This document shows, piece by piece, positions 44,588-52,611 of a stretch of DNA of 64,000 nt. Below the pieces are notes generated by a model. The model was not told the origin of the DNA. It was given only the letters and a program-made list of their open reading frames with translations, and did no database searches. The stretch comes from Saccharopolyspora hirsuta. Lineage in GTDB: Bacteria > Actinomycetota > Actinomycetes > Mycobacteriales > Pseudonocardiaceae. Position 1 is the stretch's first letter. Each line of letters begins with the position of its first letter. The stretch is from positions 1-64,000 of the forward strand of contig NZ_VWPH01000001.1 in the NCBI RefSeq assembly GCF_008630535.1, read 5' to 3'. Made by a program: the position numbers and the translations under genes.

Positions 44588-46801
44588 GTGTGGGCTCACA
44601 GCGTCAATAGCCGGTTGCGTCGGCACTTGCTGTCCGATCACGCTCGGGAAACTGGGGCGCTCGCGCGGCGGTTCGCTGGCGAGTTCGGCGCCGGCGAGCT
44701 CGGGTTCGCGTTGGGGCTGTTTCATGATGCGGGTAAGGCGCGCGGGTGCTGGCAGCGGCGGCTGTTGGAGGTTGAGGGCACCGATGAGGCAGTCGGGTTT
44801 CCGCATAAGGATTTCGGTGCTCGCTGGCTGGTGGATGTGGCGGGGCCTGCGGCCTTGGCGATCTTGGGGCATCACGGTGGGCTGACGTCGGTCACGGCGT
44901 TCGAGGAAGTGATCCGGGAGGAAGGGACTCTAGAGGAAGAGGTCAAGCGGGCGTTTCTGGCGGAGGTGCCGGAAGCGGAGGAGATCCTGCGGGTTGGTTC
45001 GCGTGGTCTGGTTCCTGTTGGGTGGTTGCGTGATCCGTTGACGGCGGAGCTGGGGATCCGGCTGGTCTTCTCAGCGTTGGTCGACGCTGATCACCTGGAC
45101 ACCGCTGCGCATTTCGACGGACTCGATGCGCCTGCGGTGCGCCGGGATGCCGACATGGGTGCGCTGCTGGCGCGGTTCGAGCAGCAGCGGCTGGAGTTGC
45201 TGGTGAAGCGTGGTGGTTCGCCGATCGATGCGGTACGGGAACGGGTGTACCGGCGCGCAGTGGAACACGCCAGCCAGGCGACCGGTATCTACCGGATGCC
45301 GGCCCCGACCGGGATCGGTAAGACGCTGAGCTCGGCGGGTTTCGCGTTACATCACGCGGCGCTGCTGGGCAAGAAGCGCGTGATCGTGGCGGTCCCGTTC
45401 ATCACCGTCACGGAGCAGAACGCCAAGGTGTACCGCAGCATGCTCGGCACGGAGAACGTGCTGGAACATCATTCGGCGGTGACGCCGCCGGAATCCGGTG
45501 CGCAGGGACGCCGGTGGCGATCCGCAGCGGAGAACTGGGACAGCCCGTTCGTGGTGACCACGACGGTGCAGCTGTTCGACTCCTTGTTCGGCCGCAAGCC
45601 CTCGCAGATGCGCAAGCTGCACCGGCTGGCCAACTCGGTGCTGATCCTGGACGAGGTGCAGGCACTTCCGCTGCGGGTTCTGGTGCCGATCCTGGATGCG
45701 TTGCGGGTGCTCTCCGAGCAGTTCGGCACCACGGTGTTGCTCACTTCGGCCACACAGCCTTCGTTCGAACACCTTCAGGTGTGGAACGACCTGGAGCTGC
45801 CCTCCGTCGTGGACGACCCGGTCTCGCTGTTCGAGCAGATGCGGCGCGTGTCCTACGAGTGGTGGCTGGATCCGAAACCGAGCCTGGACGAGGTCGCTGA
45901 CACCGCTGGAAAGCACGAGCAGGTTCTGGTCGTGGTGAACACGGTCAAGGACGCCCGAAAGGTGTATCAGCGGTGGGTGAGCGAATCCCCGGATGCGACG
46001 TGGCACCTGTCGGCCCGGATGTGTGCGGCGCACCGCCGCGCTGTGCTGGATGCGGTGCGCGAGCGGTTGGACGACGGTCTGCCTGTTCGGCTGGTATCGA
46101 CCCAGCTGATCGAAGCCGGCGTCGACGTGGACTTCCCGGTGGTCTACCGGGCGATGGCGCCGGCGGAGAGCCTGCAGCAGGCTGCTGGGCGCGCGAACCG
46201 TGAGGCGAAACTGCCAGAGCTCGGCAAGGTCGTGATCTTCGACGCCCACGACATGTCCGCCCCGGCCGGCTACACCATCGGGACCGGAGCGACCCGCACC
46301 CACTTCGGCCCGCGTCCCGGTGGCGCGGTCGACCCCGATGACCTGCCGACCCTGTCGAAGTACTACCGCACCCTGTTTCAGCGGTCGAACACTGATGAAG
46401 GTGCACGGTCCGTGGAGATCCAGCGTAACCGCGCGAAGTTCGACTTCGAGGCTGTCACCGACGGCCCTCTGCGCCGGTCCCACGACGGCCAGGGGGCGTT
46501 CCGGGACCGGGAGTTGGCGTTCCGGATGCTTGATGACGAGACGATCTCGGTCGTGGCCACCGGATACGCACAGCAGGCCGCGGACCTGATGGACCAATTG
46601 CGTGCTGATCCCGAGCACGCCGGGCACTGGCTTCGGAAGCTGCAACCGTTCTTGGTGTCGTTGCCGCGCCGGGTCCTCAACGACCCCGGCGTCGCCGACC
46701 TGTGCACCCAGATCGTCGGTGACCTGCACGAGTGGTGCGGGGCTTACGACACCGGGTACGGCATCGACACATCGTGCCTAGTCAAGGAAGAAGTCTGGTA
46801 A
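44588..46801 (+). CDS. cas3: CRISPR-associated helicase/nuclease Cas3 (type I-C)
   Basis: A 737-residue fusion of an HD nuclease and a DExD/H helicase, which degrades DNA marked by Cascade. HD-domain residues include LLSDHARETG, LFHDAGKA (His46-Asp47) and LGHHGGL. The helicase has Walker A APTGIGKT (about 239), motif II LDEVQ (about 355), SAT in LTSATQP and motif VI QQAAGRANRE. GTG 44588 is preferred: GAGG lies five bases upstream, and the protein starts two residues before the first conserved His-containing helix. The open frame upstream of it runs through the leader. A strong hairpin follows the stop, so cas3 is transcribed apart from the cas5c operon. Confidence 0.96.
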   Translation: MWAHSVNSRLRRHLLSDHARETGALARRFAGEFGAGELGFALGLFHDAGKARGCWQRRLLEVEGTDEAVGFPHKDFGARWLVDVAGPAALAILGHHGGLTSVTAFEEVIREEGTLEEEVKRAFLAEVPEAEEILRVGSRGLVPVGWLRDPLTAELGIRLVFSALVDADHLDTAAHFDGLDAPAVRRDADMGALLARFEQQRLELLVKRGGSPIDAVRERVYRRAVEHASQATGIYRMPAPTGIGKTLSSAGFALHHAALLGKKRVIVAVPFITVTEQNAKVYRSMLGTENVLEHHSAVTPPESGAQGRRWRSAAENWDSPFVVTTTVQLFDSLFGRKPSQMRKLHRLANSVLILDEVQALPLRVLVPILDALRVLSEQFGTTVLLTSATQPSFEHLQVWNDLELPSVVDDPVSLFEQMRRVSYEWWLDPKPSLDEVADTAGKHEQVLVVVNTVKDARKVYQRWVSESPDATWHLSARMCAAHRRAVLDAVRERLDDGLPVRLVSTQLIEAGVDVDFPVVYRAMAPAESLQQAAGRANREAKLPELGKVVIFDAHDMSAPAGYTIGTGATRTHFGPRPGGAVDPDDLPTLSKYYRTLFQRSNTDEGARSVEIQRNRAKFDFEAVTDGPLRRSHDGQGAFRDRELAFRMLDDETISVVATGYAQQAADLMDQLRADPEHAGHWLRKLQPFLVSLPRRVLNDPGVADLCTQIVGDLHEWCGAYDTGYGIDTSCLVKEEVW

Positions 46802-46826
46802 CGGCGATGCTCACTGGGATCCTGTA

Positions 46827-46858
46827 GCCGGGGCACCGAACCCGTTCGGTGCCCCGGC
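46827..46858. terminator. Strong 15-bp hairpin after cas3
   Basis: GCCGGGGCACCGAAC pairs perfectly with GTTCGGTGCCCCGGC around a 2-nt centre, 25 bp after the cas3 stop. On the minus strand it would also cap the 3' end of the crRNA-like RNA encoded at 46859-46921. Confidence 0.85.
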
Positions 46859-46921
46859 CGAACTGCTCTACCGCGCGACGACACTGTTGCGATCCCCGCC
46901 AGCGTTCTGGCGCTGACGCAC
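46859..46921 (-). ncRNA. Solo CRISPR repeat with guide-like sequence (crRNA-like regulatory RNA)
   Basis: At 46886-46921 a single degenerate repeat lies between cas3 and cas5c in the same orientation as array 1. On the minus strand it keeps the last ten bases of the array repeat (GGATCGCAAC) and a stem CGCCAG/CTGGCG with loop AACG, the features Cas5c needs. No second repeat follows. Instead 27 nt of guide-like sequence (46885 down to 46859) runs into the cas3 terminator hairpin. The first 20 guide positions (plus strand 46866-46885, CTCTACCGCGCGACGACACT) match 46977-46996 at 17 of 20, including 11 contiguous bases next to the repeat. Short seed matching of this kind is known from crRNA-like RNAs that make Cascade bind without cutting, as in CreA/CreR regulators. 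Transcription itself is not shown. Confidence 0.7.
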
Positions 46922-46976
46922 ACGCTAGCTCACGAAGCCTGGTGACCTGGCAAAAGGGCGACCCACCCTGAGTGGA

Positions 46977-47016
46977 CCCTACCTGGCGACGACACTAAAA
47001 ATCGTACTGCTACAGT
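46977..47016 (+). promoter_or_regulatory. Putative cas5c-operon promoter with target of the crRNA-like RNA
   Basis: The site CCCTACCTGGCGACGACACT (46977-46996) matches the solo guide. On the minus strand it is preceded by TTT, close to the TTC PAM known for type I-C. An AT-rich stretch (CTAAAAATCGTACTGC) and a -10-like TACAGT (47011-47016) follow. A 17-bp spacer would put the -35 at 46988-46993 (GACGAC), inside the guide target, so Cascade bound there would block the promoter. Promoter assignment is by eye and no start site is known. The 5' untranslated region would be about 200 nt. Confidence 0.5.
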
Positions 47017-47223
47017 GACGGCGTCATCACAGCGGGTGCGTGCACTGGGGAGCGCAGTCAAACCCGCGGCATGGCCCGGCTGAGCACCACCGGGGTCATG
47101 AGGATCCGACAACCGTTCTGCGCCACCGTGTCTCGGCCTTCCATTCGTGTGGAATGTGAAAATTTCCCCCGGAACAAGTGTTTTCGCCGGTTCGGTGGTG
47201 TTGTGAGATGTCAAGGAGGTGCG

Positions 47224-47892
47224 ATGGACAAGGATTTGCCGCTGTCGGCCAGCGGTGCTCGTCCGGTGAGCGTGCAGGTGTGGGGCGAGGCGGCTCTGTT
47301 CACTCGTCCGGAGTTGAAGTCCGAGCGGGTGACCTACAGCGCGATGACTCCGACCGCGGCGATCGGGGTACTGGAAGCCATCTTCTGGAAGCCCCAGTTC
47401 CAATGGCGCCCGGTGGCGATCGACGTGCTCAAACCGATCCGGCAGTTCACCCAGCGCCGCAACGAAACCATCGATCTGCCGTCGGTGGAGGACGCGGCAC
47501 TGCGGGGGCGCACGGTCGACACCGTAGCGCACCGCACTCAGCGCAACTCGGTGTGCTTGCGTGACGTGGCCTACCGGATTCACGCGCATGTGGAGCTGCG
47601 CGAGGGCGCGACGAAGAATGAAGCCGCCTACCGAGACCAGTTCCGGCGGCGGGTCGAACGCGGCCAATGCTTCCACCAGCCGTACCTGGGAACGCGGGAG
47701 TGCAGCGCCGATTTCGGTCCCGTCGACGAGACACCACGGCTGCCGCTGACCGAGGACCTGGGGATCATGCTGCACGGCGTGCACCACCGCGACGACGGGG
47801 TGTCGTTCTCCTGGTTCACTGCGCGCCTGGACAACGGGCGCCTGCACATTCCCCGCACTGGTATCCCCGCCACGGTCGGGGTGGGGGCCTGA
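47224..47892 (+). CDS. cas5c: Cas5c, crRNA-processing endonuclease and Cascade subunit
   Basis: A 222-residue RAMP protein. In type I-C, Cas5c replaces Cas6: it cuts the repeat hairpin and stays on the 5' handle. Family marks are VQVWGEAALFTRPELKSERV (N-terminal RRM strand and helix), YSAMTPTAAIGVLEAIFWKP and TQRRNETIDL. The late segment CFHQPYLGTRECSADF holds the conserved YLGxREC motif. ATG 47224 has a perfect AAGGAGGTG site. The frame is open back to 47071, but that extension lacks a ribosome site and homology. No cas6 is present, consistent with this role. Confidence 0.95.
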   Translation: MDKDLPLSASGARPVSVQVWGEAALFTRPELKSERVTYSAMTPTAAIGVLEAIFWKPQFQWRPVAIDVLKPIRQFTQRRNETIDLPSVEDAALRGRTVDTVAHRTQRNSVCLRDVAYRIHAHVELREGATKNEAAYRDQFRRRVERGQCFHQPYLGTRECSADFGPVDETPRLPLTEDLGIMLHGVHHRDDGVSFSWFTARLDNGRLHIPRTGIPATVGVGA

Positions 47893-49706
47893 TGCTGCTG
47901 CAGCGCTTGGTCGACTACGCGCGGGCCAACAACGTCGGTCAGGCCTTCCACAAGGAACGGGAGTTCACCTGGCGGCTGGAGCTCTCCAGCACCGGGGCCG
48001 CACCGGAGCTGGTGGGCATCCGGGAGCCCAACGCACGGGGGAAGCTGGCCGGGCAGCGGCATGTGACGCCCGCGGTGACGCGCACCGTGGGGGTGGCAGC
48101 CCAGCTCGGGGCCGATGACGTCCAGTACGTGCTCGGCTGGGGAGATGAGAAGACCAAACCTACCCGTGTCGCCCAGTGCCACGAGGAGTTCGTTGCCTTG
48201 ATCAGCCGGTGGGCTCAGTGCTCGCCGGAGGATCCTGTTGCCGAGGTGGTTCGGAAGTTCTACGCCTCCGGCGGTGTCAGCAGGCTGATCCGCCCGGAAG
48301 CGATCGGGGCCAAGGAAGGCGTCCTGATCGCCGTCGACGGTATCCCGGTGATCAAGCAGGACTCCCTGGTGCGCTTCTGGGCCGACGAAGTCGCCGCCCG
48401 CAAAGGCGGCGGCACCAGCGGGGTGTGCCTGGTGTGCGGGAACGTCGGCGTGCTGCTCGACACCGTGCCCGGAAACATCTCCAAACGCCTGGTCCCGGGG
48501 GCCGCGAACAACGCCGCGCTGGTCAGCGTCAACGCTCGCGTCTTCGGCTACGCGCTGACCACCGGCCTGGAACACACGCCGATCTGCTTCTTCTGCGGCG
48601 ATGCGATGAACGCCGCGTTGACCCACCTACTGTCGGGACCGCACACCTTTGGACTCCAGCAGCAGGACAGCGCCATGACCTGGTGGACCTTGGGGAAACC
48701 CCCCGAGGACTTCTTCCAGGTCATGCCAGACCGCCCGGATCCGGACGCAGTCGGACGTGTGCTCGCTCAGCTGCGCAACGGCCGGCTCGCACGTGCCGAT
48801 CAGACCGCCCAGACTGCGACGCCGGACCGGTTCTGCTCGGTGTCGCTGGGCGGGAACTCCTCGCGCATCGTGATCCGGGACTGGATCGACCAACCGCTGC
48901 AGGACATCCTGTTCAACCTCGCCCGCTGGTACGACGACCACCAGACGTGCACCCTGTGGGACGACGAGCCGGTCTCCTACGGGCTCTACCAGCTGGCTCT
49001 GGCCACCGGGCGGTGGGACAAGGACCGCGTCCGCTACTTCCCCCTCGATGCCAAAGGCGCCGACCGGCCCGAACACATCCAGCGTGATCTGCAGCGCACC
49101 AGTCTGCGCGCGGTGCCCCTCCCGCCTTCGGTGCTTCATCACGTCCTGCACCGCATCGCCACCGACGGCCGCATCGACGGGCCTCGCGCCGCGTTGCTGC
49201 GCCTGGCGCTGCGACGTCACCCCGACAAGGAGATCGCCATGCCAGCCGAGCTCGACGACACCAATCACGATCCCGCCTACGTCCTGGGCCGGGTCTTCGC
49301 GGTGTACGAGAAGATCCAGTACAACGCCAACAGGTCCCCAAGAAGCGGCGGCAACGGGAACAACAGCGATAGCGGCGAGAACGGCAAAGCCGAATCACAG
49401 TCGCTCAACGCCGGGTTCGGCGACCGCTTCTACGCCGGCGCTATCACCAATCCGCGTCCGGCGATGATCGCCGGCGAGCGTCTCGCCAAAGCATGGCTGT
49501 CGAAGATCCGGCGCCGCCCCGGCGGGACCGGAGCAGGACTCGTCTACGTGTTCAACACCGAGCTCAGCGAACTGCTGGACCGTATCGGCGACATCCCGGC
49601 GCGCTTCAACCCCGCGCAGCAGGCCCAGTTCGTGCTCGGCTATCACCACCAGCGCGCCCACGACGCCGCCCAACGCCGCAAACCGAAAACCGGCACTGAC
49701 GCCTGA
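47892..49706 (+). CDS. cas8c: Cas8c, large Cascade subunit (Csd1)
   Basis: A 604-residue type I-C large subunit that recognises the PAM and anchors Cascade. It starts MLLQRLVDYARANN, as Csd1 proteins do. It has a four-Cys zinc site (CLVCGN near 179 and CFFCGD near 232) with the NKRLVP-like ISKRLVPGAANNAALVSVN between, and WWTLGKPPEDFF in the middle. Low-complexity SGGNGNNSDSGENG near 485 precedes the C-terminal helical domain, which is also made separately as Cas11c. Its ATG shares the final A of the cas5c TGA, so the two genes are coupled. Confidence 0.95.
   Translation: MLLQRLVDYARANNVGQAFHKEREFTWRLELSSTGAAPELVGIREPNARGKLAGQRHVTPAVTRTVGVAAQLGADDVQYVLGWGDEKTKPTRVAQCHEEFVALISRWAQCSPEDPVAEVVRKFYASGGVSRLIRPEAIGAKEGVLIAVDGIPVIKQDSLVRFWADEVAARKGGGTSGVCLVCGNVGVLLDTVPGNISKRLVPGAANNAALVSVNARVFGYALTTGLEHTPICFFCGDAMNAALTHLLSGPHTFGLQQQDSAMTWWTLGKPPEDFFQVMPDRPDPDAVGRVLAQLRNGRLARADQTAQTATPDRFCSVSLGGNSSRIVIRDWIDQPLQDILFNLARWYDDHQTCTLWDDEPVSYGLYQLALATGRWDKDRVRYFPLDAKGADRPEHIQRDLQRTSLRAVPLPPSVLHHVLHRIATDGRIDGPRAALLRLALRRHPDKEIAMPAELDDTNHDPAYVLGRVFAVYEKIQYNANRSPRSGGNGNNSDSGENGKAESQSLNAGFGDRFYAGAITNPRPAMIAGERLAKAWLSKIRRRPGGTGAGLVYVFNTELSELLDRIGDIPARFNPAQQAQFVLGYHHQRAHDAAQRRKPKTGTDA
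49239..49706 (+). CDS. cas11c: Cas11c small subunit, internal start within cas8c
   Basis: Inside cas8c, AAGGAG (49227-49232) lies six bases before an in-frame ATG at 49239, an excellent ribosome site in the middle of a gene. Translation from it gives 155 residues (MPAELDDTNHDPAYVLGRVF to the Cas8c end), all C-terminal helical domain. Type I-C systems are known to make their small subunit Cas11c from such an internal start. Other in-frame Met codons nearby lack a comparable site. Confidence 0.75.
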   Translation: MPAELDDTNHDPAYVLGRVFAVYEKIQYNANRSPRSGGNGNNSDSGENGKAESQSLNAGFGDRFYAGAITNPRPAMIAGERLAKAWLSKIRRRPGGTGAGLVYVFNTELSELLDRIGDIPARFNPAQQAQFVLGYHHQRAHDAAQRRKPKTGTDA

Positions 49707-49773
49707 CCCTCCTCAGCACACCTCACCCCGGCCCGTAACAGCCGGGCCATCAAGACGACCTTATGGAGAAGAC

Positions 49774-50664
49774 ATGAGTACCGAAACCCACCTTGACCCC
49801 GCAGTCCGGCACGACATGGTCTTCCTGTTCGACATCGCCGACGGAAACCCCAACGGAGACCCCGACTTCAGCAACCGACCCCGCATGGACGAAGAGACCG
49901 GACACGGTCTGGTCACCGACGTCGCCCTCAAGCGCAAAGTCCGCAACATCCTGCCGATGGCGGCCAACGACCCTGACCGGTACAGCATCTTCGTCGAAGC
50001 CGGGCACGCCCTGAACACTCGCCTGGCCGAAACGATGAGTGTCAACAACATCGACACCAAGAAGAAGCGGCTCACCCCGGACGAGCTGCGCACCGCACGC
50101 TCCTGGCTTGCCCACCGCTACGCCGACATCCGCCTGTTCGGCGCGGTCCTCAACACCGGCGAGACCAAGGCACTGGGCCAGATCTACGGGCCCGTGCAAG
50201 TCACCAACGCCCGCAGCATCGACCCCATCGTCGCCCAGCAGCACACCATCACCCGTATAACCCAGACCACCCAGGCCGACATTGACAAAGGCGAGAGCAC
50301 CGAGTTCGGCAGCAAGTGGACCGTGCCCTACGCCCTCTACGCCGCCAAGATCTACTACTCGGCCTCCCGCGGCACCCAGACCGGCGTCGACGCTCGCGAC
50401 CTCGAACTCCTCTACCGATGCCTGGAAATGATGTTCGACCACGACCGCTCTGCGACCCGAGGCACTATGACTGCCCGCGGCCTCTACGTCTTCAGCCACG
50501 ACAACGCCTTCGGCAACGCTCCAGCCCACACCCTCACCGACCGGGTCCGCATCAACCGCACCGGTGACACCTCCGAGCCCCCGCGCAGCTTCGCCGACTA
50601 CACCGTCTCCCTCGACGACGACAACCTCCCCAACGGAATCACCGCCACTACGCTCATCGCCTGA
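49774..50664 (+). CDS. cas7c: Cas7c, Cascade backbone subunit (Csd2)
   Basis: A 296-residue RAMP that polymerises along the crRNA spacer. It has VFLFDIADGNPNGDPDFSNR (Csd2 N-terminal strand with the NPNGDPD motif), VTDVALKRKVRNIL, DIRLFGAVLNT, GPVQVTNARSIDPI and GTMTARGLYVFSHDNAFGN. ATG 49774 follows TATGGAGAAG. A 67-bp gap separates it from cas8c, whereas cas4 follows closely. Confidence 0.96.
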   Translation: MSTETHLDPAVRHDMVFLFDIADGNPNGDPDFSNRPRMDEETGHGLVTDVALKRKVRNILPMAANDPDRYSIFVEAGHALNTRLAETMSVNNIDTKKKRLTPDELRTARSWLAHRYADIRLFGAVLNTGETKALGQIYGPVQVTNARSIDPIVAQQHTITRITQTTQADIDKGESTEFGSKWTVPYALYAAKIYYSASRGTQTGVDARDLELLYRCLEMMFDHDRSATRGTMTARGLYVFSHDNAFGNAPAHTLTDRVRINRTGDTSEPPRSFADYTVSLDDDNLPNGITATTLIA

Positions 50665-50669
50665 CCACC

Positions 50670-51310
50670 GTGATCTCCGACGACGACCCTGCCGACCAGC
50701 AGTGGGCGAGTGTCCCGATCTCCGCGATCGAGCACTTCGCCTACTGCCGGCGGCAGGCCGCACTCATCCACCTCGACCGCTACTTCGCCGACAACGCCGA
50801 CACTCAACGCGGCCATCTCTCCCATGAAGTCGTTGACCACGCCGGCCCCAGCATCTCCCGCGACGGAACTCGATGCTGGCACGCGTTACCGGTTACCGAG
50901 GCAGAACTCGGCATACACGGAGTCTGCGACGTCGTCGAATTCCGGACCGAGGGCCCGATCCCGATCGAGCACAAATCCGGCAGCTACCGACCTGGAAGCC
51001 CGCGGACTTGCAAGTCGCAGCTCAAGTCCTCTGCCTGCGCAGCATGTTCAACGCCGACGTTCCCAACGGCGTGATCTTCGCGGGAAAGCACCGGCGTCGA
51101 TACAACGTCATAGTCGATTCCACACTGGAACAGCGAACCCGCACCACCATCCATGAACTTCGTGAACTCCTGCGAGAAGGCTCCGTTCCACCACCGGTCA
51201 ACGACACTCGCTGTCGTCGCTGCTCACTCCACAGTGGCTGCATGCCCGATGCAGGCTTTCACCCCACGACGCTGTTCACTCCGCACCCACTGGGGAAATG
51301 GGATGACTGA
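50670..51310 (+). pseudogene. cas4: Cas4 nuclease, single frameshift in the middle
   Basis: Cas4 trims prespacers and sets PAM and orientation with Cas1-Cas2. Frame 1 from GTG 50670 encodes ISAIEHFAYCRRQAALIHLD (first iron-sulfur Cys), GIHGVCDVVEF and IPIEHKSGSYR (catalytic Glu, Lys). At about 50990 the sequence continues in the -1 frame as WKPADLQVAAQVLCLRSMFN, NGVIFAGKHRRRYNVIVD and CRRCSLHSGCMPD, with the last three Cys. Every expected motif survives, so the single missing base is either very recent, a base-calling error or a bypass site. Read with one base restored it is a normal Cas4 of about 213 residues. Confidence 0.85.
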
Positions 51311-52319
51311 ACTTCTCCGCACGTTGTTCGTCACCACGCCCGGCACCAGCCTGCACTTGGAGGGAGACACAGTCCGCATCTACCACCCGGACAAACCAGG
51401 CCGGCACGTGCTGCCGCTGCTGCGCATCGAGCACATCGTGGTGTGGAACGGAGTCGACGTCAGCGACGACCTCATCATGCGTAGCGCCGAAGACCACCGC
51501 GGCATCACCTGGATGTCCCGCAACGGCCGATTCCTCGCCCGCGTCACCGGAAACCAATCCGGGAACCCACTACTGCGCTTGGAACAGACCCGCGCCTACG
51601 ACGACCCACAACGGCGCCTGTCGATCGCACGGACCATCGTCGCCGGCAAACTCCAGAACTACCGCCAACTTCTCCTCCGCGCCGCCCGTGATCTCGAACC
51701 ACCACAACGTGAGGAAATCCGTGCGGTAGCAGCGACCCACGCCGAATCCTTGACCGCTGCCGCACGCGCCTCCACCCTCACCGAACTCCTCGGCATCGAA
51801 GGGAACGCCGCCCGCACGTACTTCCAGGCCCTACCGAAACTGACCCCGTACGCCCCCGCTGGCCGTACTCGGCGCCCACCCCAGGACGCCTTCAACTGCC
51901 TGCTGTCCTTCGGCTACGGCATGCTTCGAGTGGCCACCACCGGAGCCCTCGAACAAGCCGGCCTCGACCCCTGCATCGGCTACCTTCACGGCGTCCGGCC
52001 GGGCAAACCCTCCCTCGCACTTGACCTGATGGAAGAATTCCGCCCCCTCCTCGTCGACCGTCTCGTCCTCACTCTCTTCAACCGCAAACAGATCACCAGC
52101 GCACACACCATCACCGACCCCGCAGGAGGAGTCGCACTCACCGACGAAGGCCGCAAATTCTTCCTCAACGAATGGTCCAAGGCACGAGAACGCCCTTGGC
52201 TGCACCGAGAACTCGGACGCGACGTCCCCGCAGCGCTCCTGCCCCTCACTCAGGCTCGCCTATTATCCCGCCACCTGCGAGGCGACCGTCCCCTCTACAC
52301 CCCATGGATCGCCAGCTGA
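51303..52319 (+). CDS. cas1: Cas1 integrase (type I-C)
   Basis: A 338-residue integrase that inserts spacers with Cas2. An N-terminal beta domain is followed by a helical catalytic domain. Metal-binding residues are Glu in LLGIEGNAARTYF (about 166), His in YLHGVRPGKPSLALDLMEEF (about 229) and the Asp/Glu pair in the same segment (about 243). ATG 51303 overlaps the cas4 end by 8 bp. The frame is intact with all catalytic residues, so adaptation is possible if Cas4 works or is dispensable. Confidence 0.97.
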   Translation: MTELLRTLFVTTPGTSLHLEGDTVRIYHPDKPGRHVLPLLRIEHIVVWNGVDVSDDLIMRSAEDHRGITWMSRNGRFLARVTGNQSGNPLLRLEQTRAYDDPQRRLSIARTIVAGKLQNYRQLLLRAARDLEPPQREEIRAVAATHAESLTAAARASTLTELLGIEGNAARTYFQALPKLTPYAPAGRTRRPPQDAFNCLLSFGYGMLRVATTGALEQAGLDPCIGYLHGVRPGKPSLALDLMEEFRPLLVDRLVLTLFNRKQITSAHTITDPAGGVALTDEGRKFFLNEWSKARERPWLHRELGRDVPAALLPLTQARLLSRHLRGDRPLYTPWIAS

Positions 52320-52320
52320 T

Positions 52321-52611
52321 ATGGAACTCCTCGTCACCTACGACGTCGACACCACAACACCAGCTGGGCGTCGAAGACTCCGCCAGGTAGCCAAAATCTG
52401 CGAATCCTACGGAATCCGTGTGCAGAAATCCGTCTTCGAAATCGTCTGCACCGACGCAGACTGGATCACCATGCGCCACCGCCTCCTCGACATCATCTCC
52501 ACCGAGCACGACAGCATCCGCATCTACACCCTTCACCGCGGAACACTCGACACCGCACAACACCTCGGGCACTCACCCCCAGCACCCCACCACGACCCAC
52601 TCATCTACTGA
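52321..52611 (+). CDS. cas2: Cas2
   Basis: A 96-residue ferredoxin-fold protein that bridges Cas1 dimers. It has MELLVTYDVDTTTPAGRRRL (first strand and the conserved Asp), RVQKSVFEIVCTDADW, and DSIRIYTLHRG near the end. It starts one base after the cas1 stop. The C-terminal tail (HSPPAPHHDPLIY) is His/Pro-rich. The leader of array 2 begins right after its stop. Confidence 0.96.
   Translation: MELLVTYDVDTTTPAGRRRLRQVAKICESYGIRVQKSVFEIVCTDADWITMRHRLLDIISTEHDSIRIYTLHRGTLDTAQHLGHSPPAPHHDPLIY

Noticed and set aside
47071-47223. In-frame upstream extension of cas5c
   Set aside because: It has no ribosome site or homology, whereas ATG 47224 has a perfect AAGGAGGTG site and matches Cas5c N-termini.
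46922-47223. Possible CreT-like toxin gene beside the solo repeat
   Set aside because: No short frame with a ribosome site and a rare-codon or hydrophobic toxin pattern was found; the guide target lies at a cas promoter, which favours autoregulation over a toxin-antitoxin module.
44588-52611. Type I-E, I-B or I-G assignment of the cas locus
   Set aside because: There is no cas6 and no cse1/cse2. Csd1-type Cas8c, Csd2-type Cas7c and Cas5c with the order 3-5-8-7-4-1-2 are diagnostic of type I-C.
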